From: Actinomycetes bacterium | GTDB lineage: Bacteria; Actinomycetota; Acidimicrobiia; Acidimicrobiales; Palsa-688 | Assembly: GCA_021827225.1 (NCBI GenBank) | Contig: JAKAXG010000362.1 | Span: forward strand, 1-5,323 | Direction of reading: 5' to 3' | DNA length: 5,323 bases | Part shown: piece after piece, positions 1 to 5,323 of the stretch | How positions within the stretch are numbered: position 1 is the stretch's first letter | How the letters are laid out: each line of letters begins with the position of its first letter | The notes under the pieces: model-generated | Told to the model about the DNA's origin: nothing | Seen by the model: only the letters and a program-made list of their open reading frames with translations | Databases searched by the model: none | Translations under genes and position numbers: made by a program

Positions 1-1
1 C

Positions 2-667
2 GCCGCCCTGACCGCCTACTACATGAGCCGGCAGGTGATGCTGGTCTTCTTCGGCCGGGCCCGATGGACCGACCACGCCGCCGAGCACGGGGCCGCCGGC
101 CACGGCCACGCCGGCGCCCACGGCGGCCAGCCGCACGAGGCGCCCTTCACCATGACCATCCCGCTCATCATCTTGGGTGTGGCCTCCTGCATCGGCTGGC
201 TGATCAACGCCCCCTTCGGTGGCCTGGACTTCCTGAACAAGTGGCTGGCCCCGCTGTTCCCCGCCACGGTCGCCACCCCCTTCACGGTCGCCACCGGCAC
301 CAAGTGGCTCATAGGGGCGGTCGCCGTCGTCTTCTCCTTCGGTGGCCTGTTCGCCGGCATCAGCGCCTGGCGCCGCCACGTCGACCGGCCCGCCCTGGAG
401 CCGGCGGTGCTCGCCCGCGGCTGGTACATCGACGACACCGTCTCTGCCACCGTGTCCGGCCCCCTGGCCGCCCTGGCCAGCGCCGCCAGCTTCGTGATCG
501 ACGCCCGATGGGTGGACGGCCTGGTCAACGGCACGGCCCGCCTGGCCGCCCAGAGCGGCAGACAGTTACGCCGGATACAGACCGGCTACGTCCGCAACTA
601 CGCCCTCGGTATCGGGCTCGGAGCGGTCGTCATCCTCTTCTACGTGTCCCTGCGGGCCGGGAGTTGA
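2..667 (+). CDS. nuoL: NADH-quinone oxidoreductase subunit L, C-terminal part (5' end outside window)
   Basis: This is the last 221 codons of the largest antiporter-like subunit of complex I, an inner-membrane protein that couples quinone reduction to proton translocation. The reading frame is open from the window edge and begins with ALTAYYMSRQVMLVFFG, which matches the end of the antiporter core of NuoL. A conserved HE-P turn follows at visible residues 45-48. Hydrophobic segments lie at about 49-68, 101-118 and 199-217. Between the last two is a stretch with GWYIDD (140-145) and DARWVDGLVNGT (167-178), typical of the NuoL C-terminal region that precedes the final helix, then LRRIQTGYVRNYALG (189-203). 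The loop at residues 24-45 is unusually rich in His, Gly and Ala, with six histidines. The stop TGA lies 4 bases before nuoM. The nuoL-nuoM-nuoN order supports the call. The proton-channel residues of the core lie upstream of the window and cannot be checked. Confidence 0.95.
   Translation, partial: AALTAYYMSRQVMLVFFGRARWTDHAAEHGAAGHGHAGAHGGQPHEAPFTMTIPLIILGVASCIGWLINAPFGGLDFLNKWLAPLFPATVATPFTVATGTKWLIGAVAVVFSFGGLFAGISAWRRHVDRPALEPAVLARGWYIDDTVSATVSGPLAALASAASFVIDARWVDGLVNGTARLAAQSGRQLRRIQTGYVRNYALGIGLGAVVILFYVSLRAGS
659..663 (+). promoter_or_regulatory. Ribosome binding site for nuoM
   Basis: GGGAG lies 8 bases before a TTG codon at 672 and overlaps the last codons of nuoL. It decides the nuoM start: TTG at 672 gives a complete first membrane helix, whereas the next in-frame ATG at 741 would remove that helix and has no obvious site of this kind. 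Its position inside nuoL implies translational coupling. Confidence 0.65.
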
Positions 668-671
668 CCCT

Positions 672-2333
672 TTGAAGACCGCCTCCATACCCATCCTCAA
701 CATCATCGTCTTCCTGCCCCTGGCCGGGGCCATCCTGTCGATGCTGATCCCCCGCAGCCTCGAGTCGAAGCTGGCCCGCCCCATCGGCCTGGCCTTCGCT
801 GTGGTGGAGTTCGGCTTCGTCATCTGGCTCTGCGCCGACTTCCCGGTCGGCCAGGCCGGGTTCCAGTTCATCAGCTCGCACTCGTGGATCGGGGCCTTCG
901 GTATCAACTGGTCCCTCGGCGTCGACGGGATCTCGCTGTTCCTGGTCGCCATGACCTCGCTGCTTTTCCCGGTCGCCATGTTCGGTCCCTCGTTGCGGGG
1001 CAACACCCGTGAGTTCATGGCCTGGATGCTGCTGCTCGAGGCCGCCTGCATGGGGACGTTCCTGTCGCTGGACCTGTTCGTGTTCTTCGTGATGTTCGAG
1101 GTCACGCTGGTACCCGGCTACTTCCTGGTGGCCCGCTGGGGCGGGGCTCGCCGCAGCTACGCCGCCATGAAGTTCTTCATCTACACCTTCGCCGGATCGG
1201 CGTTCCTCTTCGTGGCCATCCTGGCCCTGGTCCTGCTGGCCGCCCCCAAGAACGGCGGCCACGAGACCTTCAGCCTGATCACCCTGGCCCGGGTCGCGAG
1301 CAGCCTGCCCCACGCCGACCAGGTGCTCATCTTCTGCGGCTTCGCCATCGCCTTCGCCGTCAAGATCCCGCTGGTGCCATTCCACAGCTGGCTTCCCGAC
1401 ACCTACACCGAGGCCCCCACCGCCGGCTCCATGATCCTGGCCGGCATCCTGTTCAAGCTGGGCGCCTACGGCCTGCTCCGGCTGGGCATCTACCTCCTTC
1501 CCCGGGGGGCGGCCGACATGGCCCCGGTACTTCTGACCCTGGCCACCATCGGCATCGTCTACGGATCCCTGATCACCGTCATGCAGAAGGACCTCAAGCG
1601 CCTGGTCGCCTACGCCTCCATCGTGGACGTGGCGTTCATCGTGCTCGGCTTCTTCGCCTTCAGCTCCCAGGGTGTCACCGGCGGCGTGCTGGAAATGGTC
1701 AACCACGGACTCACCACCGGCGCCCTTTTCTTCCTGGTCGGCGTGGTCTGGGAGCGGCGGGGAACCCTGCGCTTCTCCGACCTGGGCGGCATCGCCAGGT
1801 CGGCGCCGATCCTCGGCGCCATCTTCCTGGCCGTGGTCATGAGCGCCGTCGGCCTGCCCGGTCTCAACGGCTTCGTCGGTGAGTTCCTGGTCCTGGCCGG
1901 CACCTTCATCACCCACCGGTGGTGGGCGGTGGTGGCCACCGTCGGCGTGGTGTCGGTGGCGGTCTACCTGCTGTGGGGATACCAGCGGACCTTCCACGGG
2001 CCCCTGGTCGAGGGCAACGAGTCGGTGAAGGACATCTCCTGGAAGGAGATAGGGGCGGTGGCCCCGCTGCTGGCCGGGATCGTCTTCCTCGGTATCTACC
2101 CCAAGCCATTCCTTGACCGGGTGACGCCGTCGGTGGAGGTGCTGCTGAGCCACGTGGCCCACGTGGCGCCCAATGCCGGGGTGCCCAGGCCGGGGCCCCA
2201 CGCCATCACCTACACCGTGCCCGCCAACCAGAACGTCGACGGCAGCTACCGCAGCGCGGCGGCCACATCCGGCCCGGTCCACCGCGCCGCTCCTCTGGCC
2301 GCCGCCTCCGCCGCCCCCCGAGGTGTCCGATGA
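672..2333 (+). CDS. nuoM: NADH-quinone oxidoreductase subunit M
   Basis: This 553-residue polytopic membrane protein is one of the three Mrp-antiporter-like proton-pumping subunits of complex I. The start is TTG, chosen for its upstream GGGAG and the intact first helix. Family signatures are clear: FVMFEVTLVPGYFLV with the key Glu at 143, AFAVKIPLVPFHSWLPD with Lys231, the EAPTAGSMILAGILFKLGAYG segment with Lys262, MQKDLKR at 304-310, MVNHGLTTGALFFLVG with His345, and GLPGLNGFVGEFL with Glu404. By recalled alignment these correspond to E. coli NuoM E144, K234, K265, H348 and E407. Two things are odd. The motif usually read as SSxSHxGF in TM10 is ASIVDVAF here, so Asp319 replaces the expected His. 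After about residue 497 there is a hydrophilic Ala/Pro-rich tail of about 55 residues, making the protein longer than the roughly 510 residues of E. coli NuoM. The gene overlaps nuoN by ATGA. Confidence 0.97.
   Translation: MKTASIPILNIIVFLPLAGAILSMLIPRSLESKLARPIGLAFAVVEFGFVIWLCADFPVGQAGFQFISSHSWIGAFGINWSLGVDGISLFLVAMTSLLFPVAMFGPSLRGNTREFMAWMLLLEAACMGTFLSLDLFVFFVMFEVTLVPGYFLVARWGGARRSYAAMKFFIYTFAGSAFLFVAILALVLLAAPKNGGHETFSLITLARVASSLPHADQVLIFCGFAIAFAVKIPLVPFHSWLPDTYTEAPTAGSMILAGILFKLGAYGLLRLGIYLLPRGAADMAPVLLTLATIGIVYGSLITVMQKDLKRLVAYASIVDVAFIVLGFFAFSSQGVTGGVLEMVNHGLTTGALFFLVGVVWERRGTLRFSDLGGIARSAPILGAIFLAVVMSAVGLPGLNGFVGEFLVLAGTFITHRWWAVVATVGVVSVAVYLLWGYQRTFHGPLVEGNESVKDISWKEIGAVAPLLAGIVFLGIYPKPFLDRVTPSVEVLLSHVAHVAPNAGVPRPGPHAITYTVPANQNVDGSYRSAAATSGPVHRAAPLAAASAAPRGVR
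2320..2325 (+). promoter_or_regulatory. Ribosome binding site for nuoN
   Basis: GAGGTG lies 4 bases before the nuoN ATG (the GAGG core is 6 bases away), inside the last codons of nuoM. Together with the ATGA stop/start overlap at 2330-2333 it supports the upstream nuoN start and therefore the long N-terminal extension of NuoN. Confidence 0.65.
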
Positions 2334-4156
2334 TCGCCAGCCTTCTCCTCTCCGCCGGCGGCCTGCCGGCCCAGACCACCGGCGGCTCCAGCGGCTGCCA
2401 GATCTCGCCGGGCGGCATCAAGGTGAGCGGCGTGTGCAGCGCGGCCAACTCGCTGCACATCTCGGTCGCCTACCGCGCCATCCTTCCCGTCCTCATCTTC
2501 GCCATCGGGGCCCTGATCCTCCTGGCCGTGTCCGCTGTCCTCTCGAAGCGGTCCCGGCCCGGCCTGTACCCGGCGCTGACCGGCATCATCGGGGTGCTCG
2601 GCCTGGTCGCCTCGGTGTGGGAGTGGTACGACATCGGCTCCGGAGCGGGCAAGGTGGAGATCGGCGGCCAGATCTTCTACGACCGCTTCTCGGTCCTGTT
2701 CTTCATCCTCATCTGCATCGCCACCATCCTCAGCGCCATGACCTCCGACAGCTACCTGAGGCGGGAGGGACTCGACGGTGTGGAGGCCTATGTCCTCATG
2801 CTGATGGCCGCCACGGGAGCCATGCTGATGGCCGAATCCGGCAGCCTGATCATGCTGTTCCTCGGGCTGGAGATCATGTCCATCGCCCTCTACGTCATGG
2901 CCGCCTACCACCGGCGCCGGACCCAGTCGGGCGAGGCCGGCCTCAAGTACTTCATCCTCGGCTCGTTCTCCTCGGCGCTGTTCCTGTACGGGATCGCCCT
3001 CGTCTACGGAGCCACCGGCTCCACCGAGTTCGTCCTCATCGGCGACTTCCTCACCAAGAACGTGCTGGCCAACAACGGCGTCCTCCTCGCCGGTCTGGCC
3101 CTGCTCATCGTGGGCCTCGGCTTCAAGGTGGCCGCCGTCCCGTTCCACTACTGGACCCCCGATGTGTACCAGGGCTCGCCCACCCCGTTCACCGGCTACA
3201 TGGCGGCGGTGGCCAAGGCGGCCGGCTTCGCCGGGCTGCTGCGCATCCTCACCCAGTCGCTCATCACCCAGCAGGCCGTGTGGCGGCCCATCATCTGGCT
3301 GATCGCCGTGCTCACCCTGGTGGTCGGCTCGGTGGTGGCGATCGCCCAGAAGGACCTCAAGAGGATGCTGGCCTACTCCTCGATCAGCCAGGCCGGCTAC
3401 ATCCTGGTGGGACTCCAGGCCGCGTCGAAGACGGGTACCTCCGGGGCGTTGTTCTACCTGTTCACCTACACCTTCGTGGTCATCGGCACCTTCGCCGTGC
3501 TGCAGGTGGTGCAGGGCCGGGGCGAGACCCGCAACGACCTGGCCGCCATCCGGGGCCTGGGCCGGCGCCAGCCGCTGCTGGCCGCCGCCATGCTGGTCCT
3601 TCTCCTGGCCCAGGCCGGCGTGCCGTTCACCAGCGGCTTCCTGGCCAAGTTCTACGTGATCCAGGCTTCGGTCGAGCGGGGGCAGTACTGGCTGGCTGTC
3701 ATCGCCATGCTGGCCGCCGCCATCGCCGCATTCTTCTACCTGCGGGTGGCGCTGCTCATGTACACCGGCGACCCGGATGCCTCTCAGGCCGTCCCCGGTC
3801 GCTCCGTCCCCGCCGCCACCCCCGTCGGGGCCGTGGTCGGTGCCGACGGTGGGACCGCCCCGGCTGGGGCCCCGCTTTCCCCTGTCCCGGTCTCGTCGGC
3901 CGCCTCCACCCGGGTCCCCCCGGGTATCCCACCGGAGGCGGAGGACGACGTGTTCGGCGCTGGCCTGGAGCCGGTCGCCACCATCGACGGTGCTTCGGCC
4001 GCCGTCCCGGACCTGCTGGAAACGGCGGCGGCCCCGGTGGCACCCGTACCGTTCCCGGTCGCCGTCGTGCTGGCTGTGAGCGTGGCGTTCACCATCGCCG
4101 CCGGGGTTTCGTCCTTCGCCATCGACTTTGCCAAGGCGGCCACTGGCATTCTGTAG
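2330..4156 (+). CDS. nuoN: NADH-quinone oxidoreductase subunit N
   Basis: This 608-residue antiporter-like membrane subunit of complex I sits nearest the peripheral arm among NuoL, M and N. Diagnostic motifs are FLGLEIMSIALYVMAAY (Glu181), SGEAGLKYFILGSFSSA (Lys206), GLGFKVAAVPFHYWTPDVYQ (Lys266), AAVAKAAGF (Lys296), QKDLKRMLAYSSISQAGY at 340-357, and GVPFTSGFLAKFYV (Lys440). These match the conserved charged residues of E. coli NuoN (E133, K158, K217, K247, K395, by recalled alignment). It is much longer than the roughly 485 residues of E. coli NuoN, for two visible reasons. About 45 polar residues with Cys23 and Cys36 precede the first clear helix at about 48-70. An Ala/Pro/Val-rich, low-complexity loop at about 481-573 separates the penultimate helix from the last one (574-595). 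The frame stays open and the final helix is intact, so this looks like a real insertion and not a frameshift. The start is fixed by the ATGA overlap with nuoM and GAGGTG. nuoN is the usual last gene of a nuo operon. Confidence 0.97.
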   Translation: MIASLLLSAGGLPAQTTGGSSGCQISPGGIKVSGVCSAANSLHISVAYRAILPVLIFAIGALILLAVSAVLSKRSRPGLYPALTGIIGVLGLVASVWEWYDIGSGAGKVEIGGQIFYDRFSVLFFILICIATILSAMTSDSYLRREGLDGVEAYVLMLMAATGAMLMAESGSLIMLFLGLEIMSIALYVMAAYHRRRTQSGEAGLKYFILGSFSSALFLYGIALVYGATGSTEFVLIGDFLTKNVLANNGVLLAGLALLIVGLGFKVAAVPFHYWTPDVYQGSPTPFTGYMAAVAKAAGFAGLLRILTQSLITQQAVWRPIIWLIAVLTLVVGSVVAIAQKDLKRMLAYSSISQAGYILVGLQAASKTGTSGALFYLFTYTFVVIGTFAVLQVVQGRGETRNDLAAIRGLGRRQPLLAAAMLVLLLAQAGVPFTSGFLAKFYVIQASVERGQYWLAVIAMLAAAIAAFFYLRVALLMYTGDPDASQAVPGRSVPAATPVGAVVGADGGTAPAGAPLSPVPVSSAASTRVPPGIPPEAEDDVFGAGLEPVATIDGASAAVPDLLETAAAPVAPVPFPVAVVLAVSVAFTIAAGVSSFAIDFAKAATGIL

Positions 4157-4172
4157 TCACTTCATGTAGTTT
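4143..4172 (+). promoter_or_regulatory. Possible promoter for a leaderless AbiEi-like gene
   Basis: CTGGCA at 4143-4148 (four of six matches to TTGACA) and TAGTTT at 4167-4172 (fits the actinobacterial TAnnnT -10 pattern) are 18 bases apart. The -10 box occupies exactly -12 to -7 relative to the GTG at 4179, so transcription could begin on the start codon. No Shine-Dalgarno sequence is visible in the 22-base gap after nuoN, which fits leaderless translation. Leaderless genes are common in actinobacteria. This is pattern matching only, and read-through from the nuo operon is an alternative. Confidence 0.35.
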
Positions 4173-4180
4173 CATGTTGT
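4161..4180 (+). repeat. Tandem 10-bp direct repeat at the AbiEi-like gene start
   Basis: TTCATGTAGT at 4161-4170 is followed immediately by TTCATGTTGT at 4171-4180, with 9 of 10 bases identical and a period of about one helical turn. The repeat fills most of the nuoN to AbiEi-like intergenic gap, includes the proposed -10 box and runs into the GTG start. That placement would suit an operator for autoregulation by the winged-helix-like domain the gene encodes. The repeat is seen directly; the operator role is inference. Confidence 0.5.
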
Positions 4181-5132
4181 GACGCCTGCAGCCGCTGGGG
4201 ACGGTGGTGTTCGCGGGCCGGCGGCGGGCAGCCGTGTCCTCGCCGTGGCCGACCGCCAGCACGGGGTGGTCATGTCCCGCCAGATCCGGGAGCTGGGCGT
4301 AACCGAGCGGGTCCTGCGCCGCCTCATCAGGCAGGGATGGCTGGTGCCGGTCCGGCGCGGCGCCTGGGTCGTGGGCCGGCAGCCTTCTCCGTGGCAGCAG
4401 ACGGTGGCGGTATCGCTCCTGTGCGGTCCGTCGTCCGCGCTCTCCCACACGACTGCCGCTCGCATCCACCGCTTCCCCCATCTGGCCGCCGGGCCGCAGC
4501 CGGAGGTGAGCATCGTCTATCCCCGCAGCCTCAGCCTGGCCGGGGTGACCGTCCACCGGGTCTGCGATCTCCACGCCTGCGACGTGCAGACCGTTCAGGG
4601 GGTGACGGTCACCACGCCGGCCCGCACCCTGGTCGACCTGGCCACGCACCTCCCCGAACCGCTGGTCGCCAGGCTCTTCGACGAGGCCCTGATAGCCCGG
4701 ACGGTCGATGCGGCAGCGGTCGGCGCGGCCCTGGACCGGGTCCGTCCCAGACCCGGTGTCCGGTTCCTGCGCTCCCTGGTGGCCGTCCGCTCGGGCCGTG
4801 CCGTCCCCGAGTCCCACCTGGAAGCCCGGGTGGCCGCTGTTCTCGAACCCCTCGCACCCTTCGAGGTGCAGTACCAGGTCGTTCTCGACGGCCATCTGCT
4901 CGTCCTGGACGTGGCCTGGCCCGACGCCCGGGTGGCCATCGAGTCCGATGGTTGGGCGGTGCACGCCCGGTCCCGCACCAATTTCGACCGTGACCGGCGC
5001 CGGGACAACCTTCTGGCCGCCCACGGCTGGCTCATCGGACACGTCACCTCCGCCATGTCCGACCAGGAGATCCTCGCCACGGCGGCCCGGTTGCTTCTAC
5101 GCCGGGCGGCGGGTGCCGGCGGGGCAGGCTGA
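4179..5132 (+). CDS. AbiEi-type antitoxin-domain protein with C-terminal DUF559/Vsr-like nuclease fold
   Basis: This is a 317-residue soluble protein with no membrane segment. Residues about 20-66 (VLAVADRQHGVVMSRQIREL onward, ending RRGAWVVG) match the N-terminal winged-helix-like domain of AbiEi-type antitoxins (Pfam AbiEi_4 style). Residues 85-158 contain the usual middle-region landmarks SALSHTTAARIH and TTPARTLVDLA. Residues about 208-305 resemble DUF559, related to Vsr-type nucleases: ESHLEARV (E211, E215), LVLDVAWPDARVAIESDGW (D244, E255, D257), H262, and FDRDRRRDNLLAAHGW. The acidic residues and His that would form the active site are therefore present. GTG at 4179 is the first start after an in-frame stop at 4167; GTG at 4245 is a weaker alternative. 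Family members are often annotated as type IV antitoxins, but many, like this one, lack an adjacent AbiEii toxin. DNA binding is likely; nuclease activity is possible but unproven. The gene follows nuoN by 22 bases on the same strand, with no visible functional link to respiration. Confidence 0.85.
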   Translation: MTPAAAGDGGVRGPAAGSRVLAVADRQHGVVMSRQIRELGVTERVLRRLIRQGWLVPVRRGAWVVGRQPSPWQQTVAVSLLCGPSSALSHTTAARIHRFPHLAAGPQPEVSIVYPRSLSLAGVTVHRVCDLHACDVQTVQGVTVTTPARTLVDLATHLPEPLVARLFDEALIARTVDAAAVGAALDRVRPRPGVRFLRSLVAVRSGRAVPESHLEARVAAVLEPLAPFEVQYQVVLDGHLLVLDVAWPDARVAIESDGWAVHARSRTNFDRDRRRDNLLAAHGWLIGHVTSAMSDQEILATAARLLLRRAAGAGGAG

Positions 5133-5173
5133 ACAGCGGCTTGGGGCGATCCCAGTGGCGCGACGTCGTCCCG

Positions 5174-5230
5174 CGGTGGCGCGAACTCATCAATGGATTC
5201 CGCCGGGCGCATCCGTTGATGAGTTGACCC
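5174..5230. repeat. Intergenic inverted-repeat unit 1
   Basis: The arm AACTCATCAATGGAT at 5184-5198 faces ATCCGTTGATGAGTT at 5211-5225, giving a 15-bp stem with a single T/G mismatch that would be a G-U wobble in RNA, and a 12-base loop at 5199-5210. The arms are about 40 percent GC in a much richer background. The unit lies 51 bases after the AbiEi-like stop codon. There is no T-run after the stem, so a standard intrinsic terminator is not supported. It shares 19 identical bases (GAACTCATCAATGGATTCC) with unit 2, and upstream similarity extends to about 5174. Confidence 0.85.
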
Positions 5231-5237
5231 CCCGTTC

Positions 5238-5288
5238 CGGTAGGGGAACTCATCAATGGATTCCCGGCTCCACATCCATTGATGGGTA
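5238..5288. repeat. Intergenic inverted-repeat unit 2
   Basis: This is a second copy of unit 1, displaced by 63 bases. The left arm AACTCATCAATGGAT (5247-5261) is identical to that of unit 1, and the right arm is ATCCATTGATGGGTA (5274-5288). The stem pairs across 15 positions with one outer mismatch and one wobble, and the loop is again exactly 12 bases (5262-5273) with a different sequence. Conserved loop length with divergent loop sequence suggests that the paired structure, or the paired half-sites, is what is kept. From here to 5323 I see no gene or further copy. Confidence 0.85.
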
Positions 5289-5323
5289 CGCGACACCCCA
5301 CCCCTCCGGGACCACGCCCTCCA

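Larger units (their letters stand above)
5133..5323. other. Gene-free 3' region carrying the paired hairpin repeats
   Basis: This is 191 bases after the AbiEi-like gene with no credible coding sequence. Open frames on the minus strand here only translate the repeat arms, as recurrent SIDEF or PLMSS peptides. Besides the two inverted-repeat units it contains GTGGCGCGA at 5155-5163 and again at 5176-5184, a 21-base spacing, which may be a remnant of the unit's left flank. No tRNA, rRNA or T-rich terminator is visible. Confidence 0.6.

Noticed and set aside
630..2282. Long open frame on the minus strand opposite nuoM
   Set aside because: Its product is a low-complexity Gly/Asp/Glu/His/Gln-rich sequence with no domain, typical of the antisense of GC-rich coding DNA, while nuoM on the plus strand is unmistakable.
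3770..4048. Frameshift or gene break in nuoN
   Set aside because: The frame is continuous through the Ala/Pro-rich stretch and resumes with a proper final membrane helix and stop, so an in-frame insertion is the simpler reading.
2173..4182. Long plus-strand open frame overlapping nuoN in another frame
   Set aside because: The product is Arg/Pro/His-rich without recognisable motifs, an out-of-frame shadow of nuoN, which has all family signatures.
4089..5042. Minus-strand open frame opposite the AbiEi-like gene
   Set aside because: It has no recognisable domain and mirrors the codon bias of the plus-strand gene, which has clear AbiEi and DUF559 motifs.
5211..5261. Hammerhead-like ribozyme core
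   Set aside because: TTGATGAG resembles the CUGAUGAG core box, but the matching GAAAC segment and three-stem layout are missing, and the match is explained by the repeat arm.
5174..5288. CRISPR array
   Set aside because: There are only two units, each an inverted repeat with a short 12-base loop and related flanks. There are no uniform direct repeats with unique spacers of about 30 bases and no cas genes in view.
5184..5288. Rho-independent terminator pair
   Set aside because: The stems are long, but they are AT-richer than the background and no T-run follows either one. A terminator without a T-run is possible but not shown by the sequence.
5044..5301. Small minus-strand protein with repeated PLMSS or SIDEF peptides
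   Set aside because: The repeated peptides are just translations of the inverted-repeat arms in two frames. There is no ribosome site or domain, and it overlaps the end of the AbiEi-like gene.
5133..5323. Insertion sequence end or MITE
   Set aside because: No target-site duplication or transposase fragment can be seen, and the tandem two-dyad layout does not match a single element with terminal inverted repeats.

Overview
The window is very GC-rich, with codon third positions dominated by G and C, and it reads as a piece of a bacterial chromosome. The gene order, the GTG and TTG starts, and an AbiEi/DUF559-type protein together suggest a high-GC actinobacterium. A lineage such as Acidimicrobiia is plausible, but this is an inference from style and not a proven assignment.

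Positions 2 to 4156 are the distal end of a respiratory complex I (nuo) operon, all on the plus strand: the last 221 codons of nuoL, complete nuoM and complete nuoN. nuoL and nuoM are separated by 4 bases, and nuoM and nuoN overlap by an ATGA, so they are almost certainly co-transcribed and translationally coupled. The three products are the antiporter-like, proton-pumping membrane subunits. The charged residues of the proton path can be located in NuoM (E143, K231, K262, E404) and NuoN (E181, K206, K266, K296, K440). Local oddities are the loss of the usual Ser-His-x-Gly signature in NuoM, a long Ala/Pro-rich tail on NuoM, and in NuoN a long N-terminal extension and a roughly 90-residue Ala/Pro-rich loop before the last helix.

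From 4179 to 5132 there is a 317-residue protein on the same strand. It has an N-terminal winged-helix-like AbiEi antitoxin-type domain and a C-terminal DUF559/Vsr-like nuclease-fold domain. It follows nuoN after only 22 bases but probably has its own start signals: a possible leaderless promoter and a tandem 10-bp repeat sit right at its GTG start. No partner toxin gene lies inside the window.

From 5133 to the end no gene is supported. This stretch holds the most unusual structure here: two tandem units about 63 bases apart, each a near-perfect 15-bp inverted repeat with a 12-base loop, giving four copies of one AT-richer 15-mer in alternating orientation. It resembles a REP/BIME-type intergenic repeat or a paired regulatory hairpin. 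I could not assign it to a known family.
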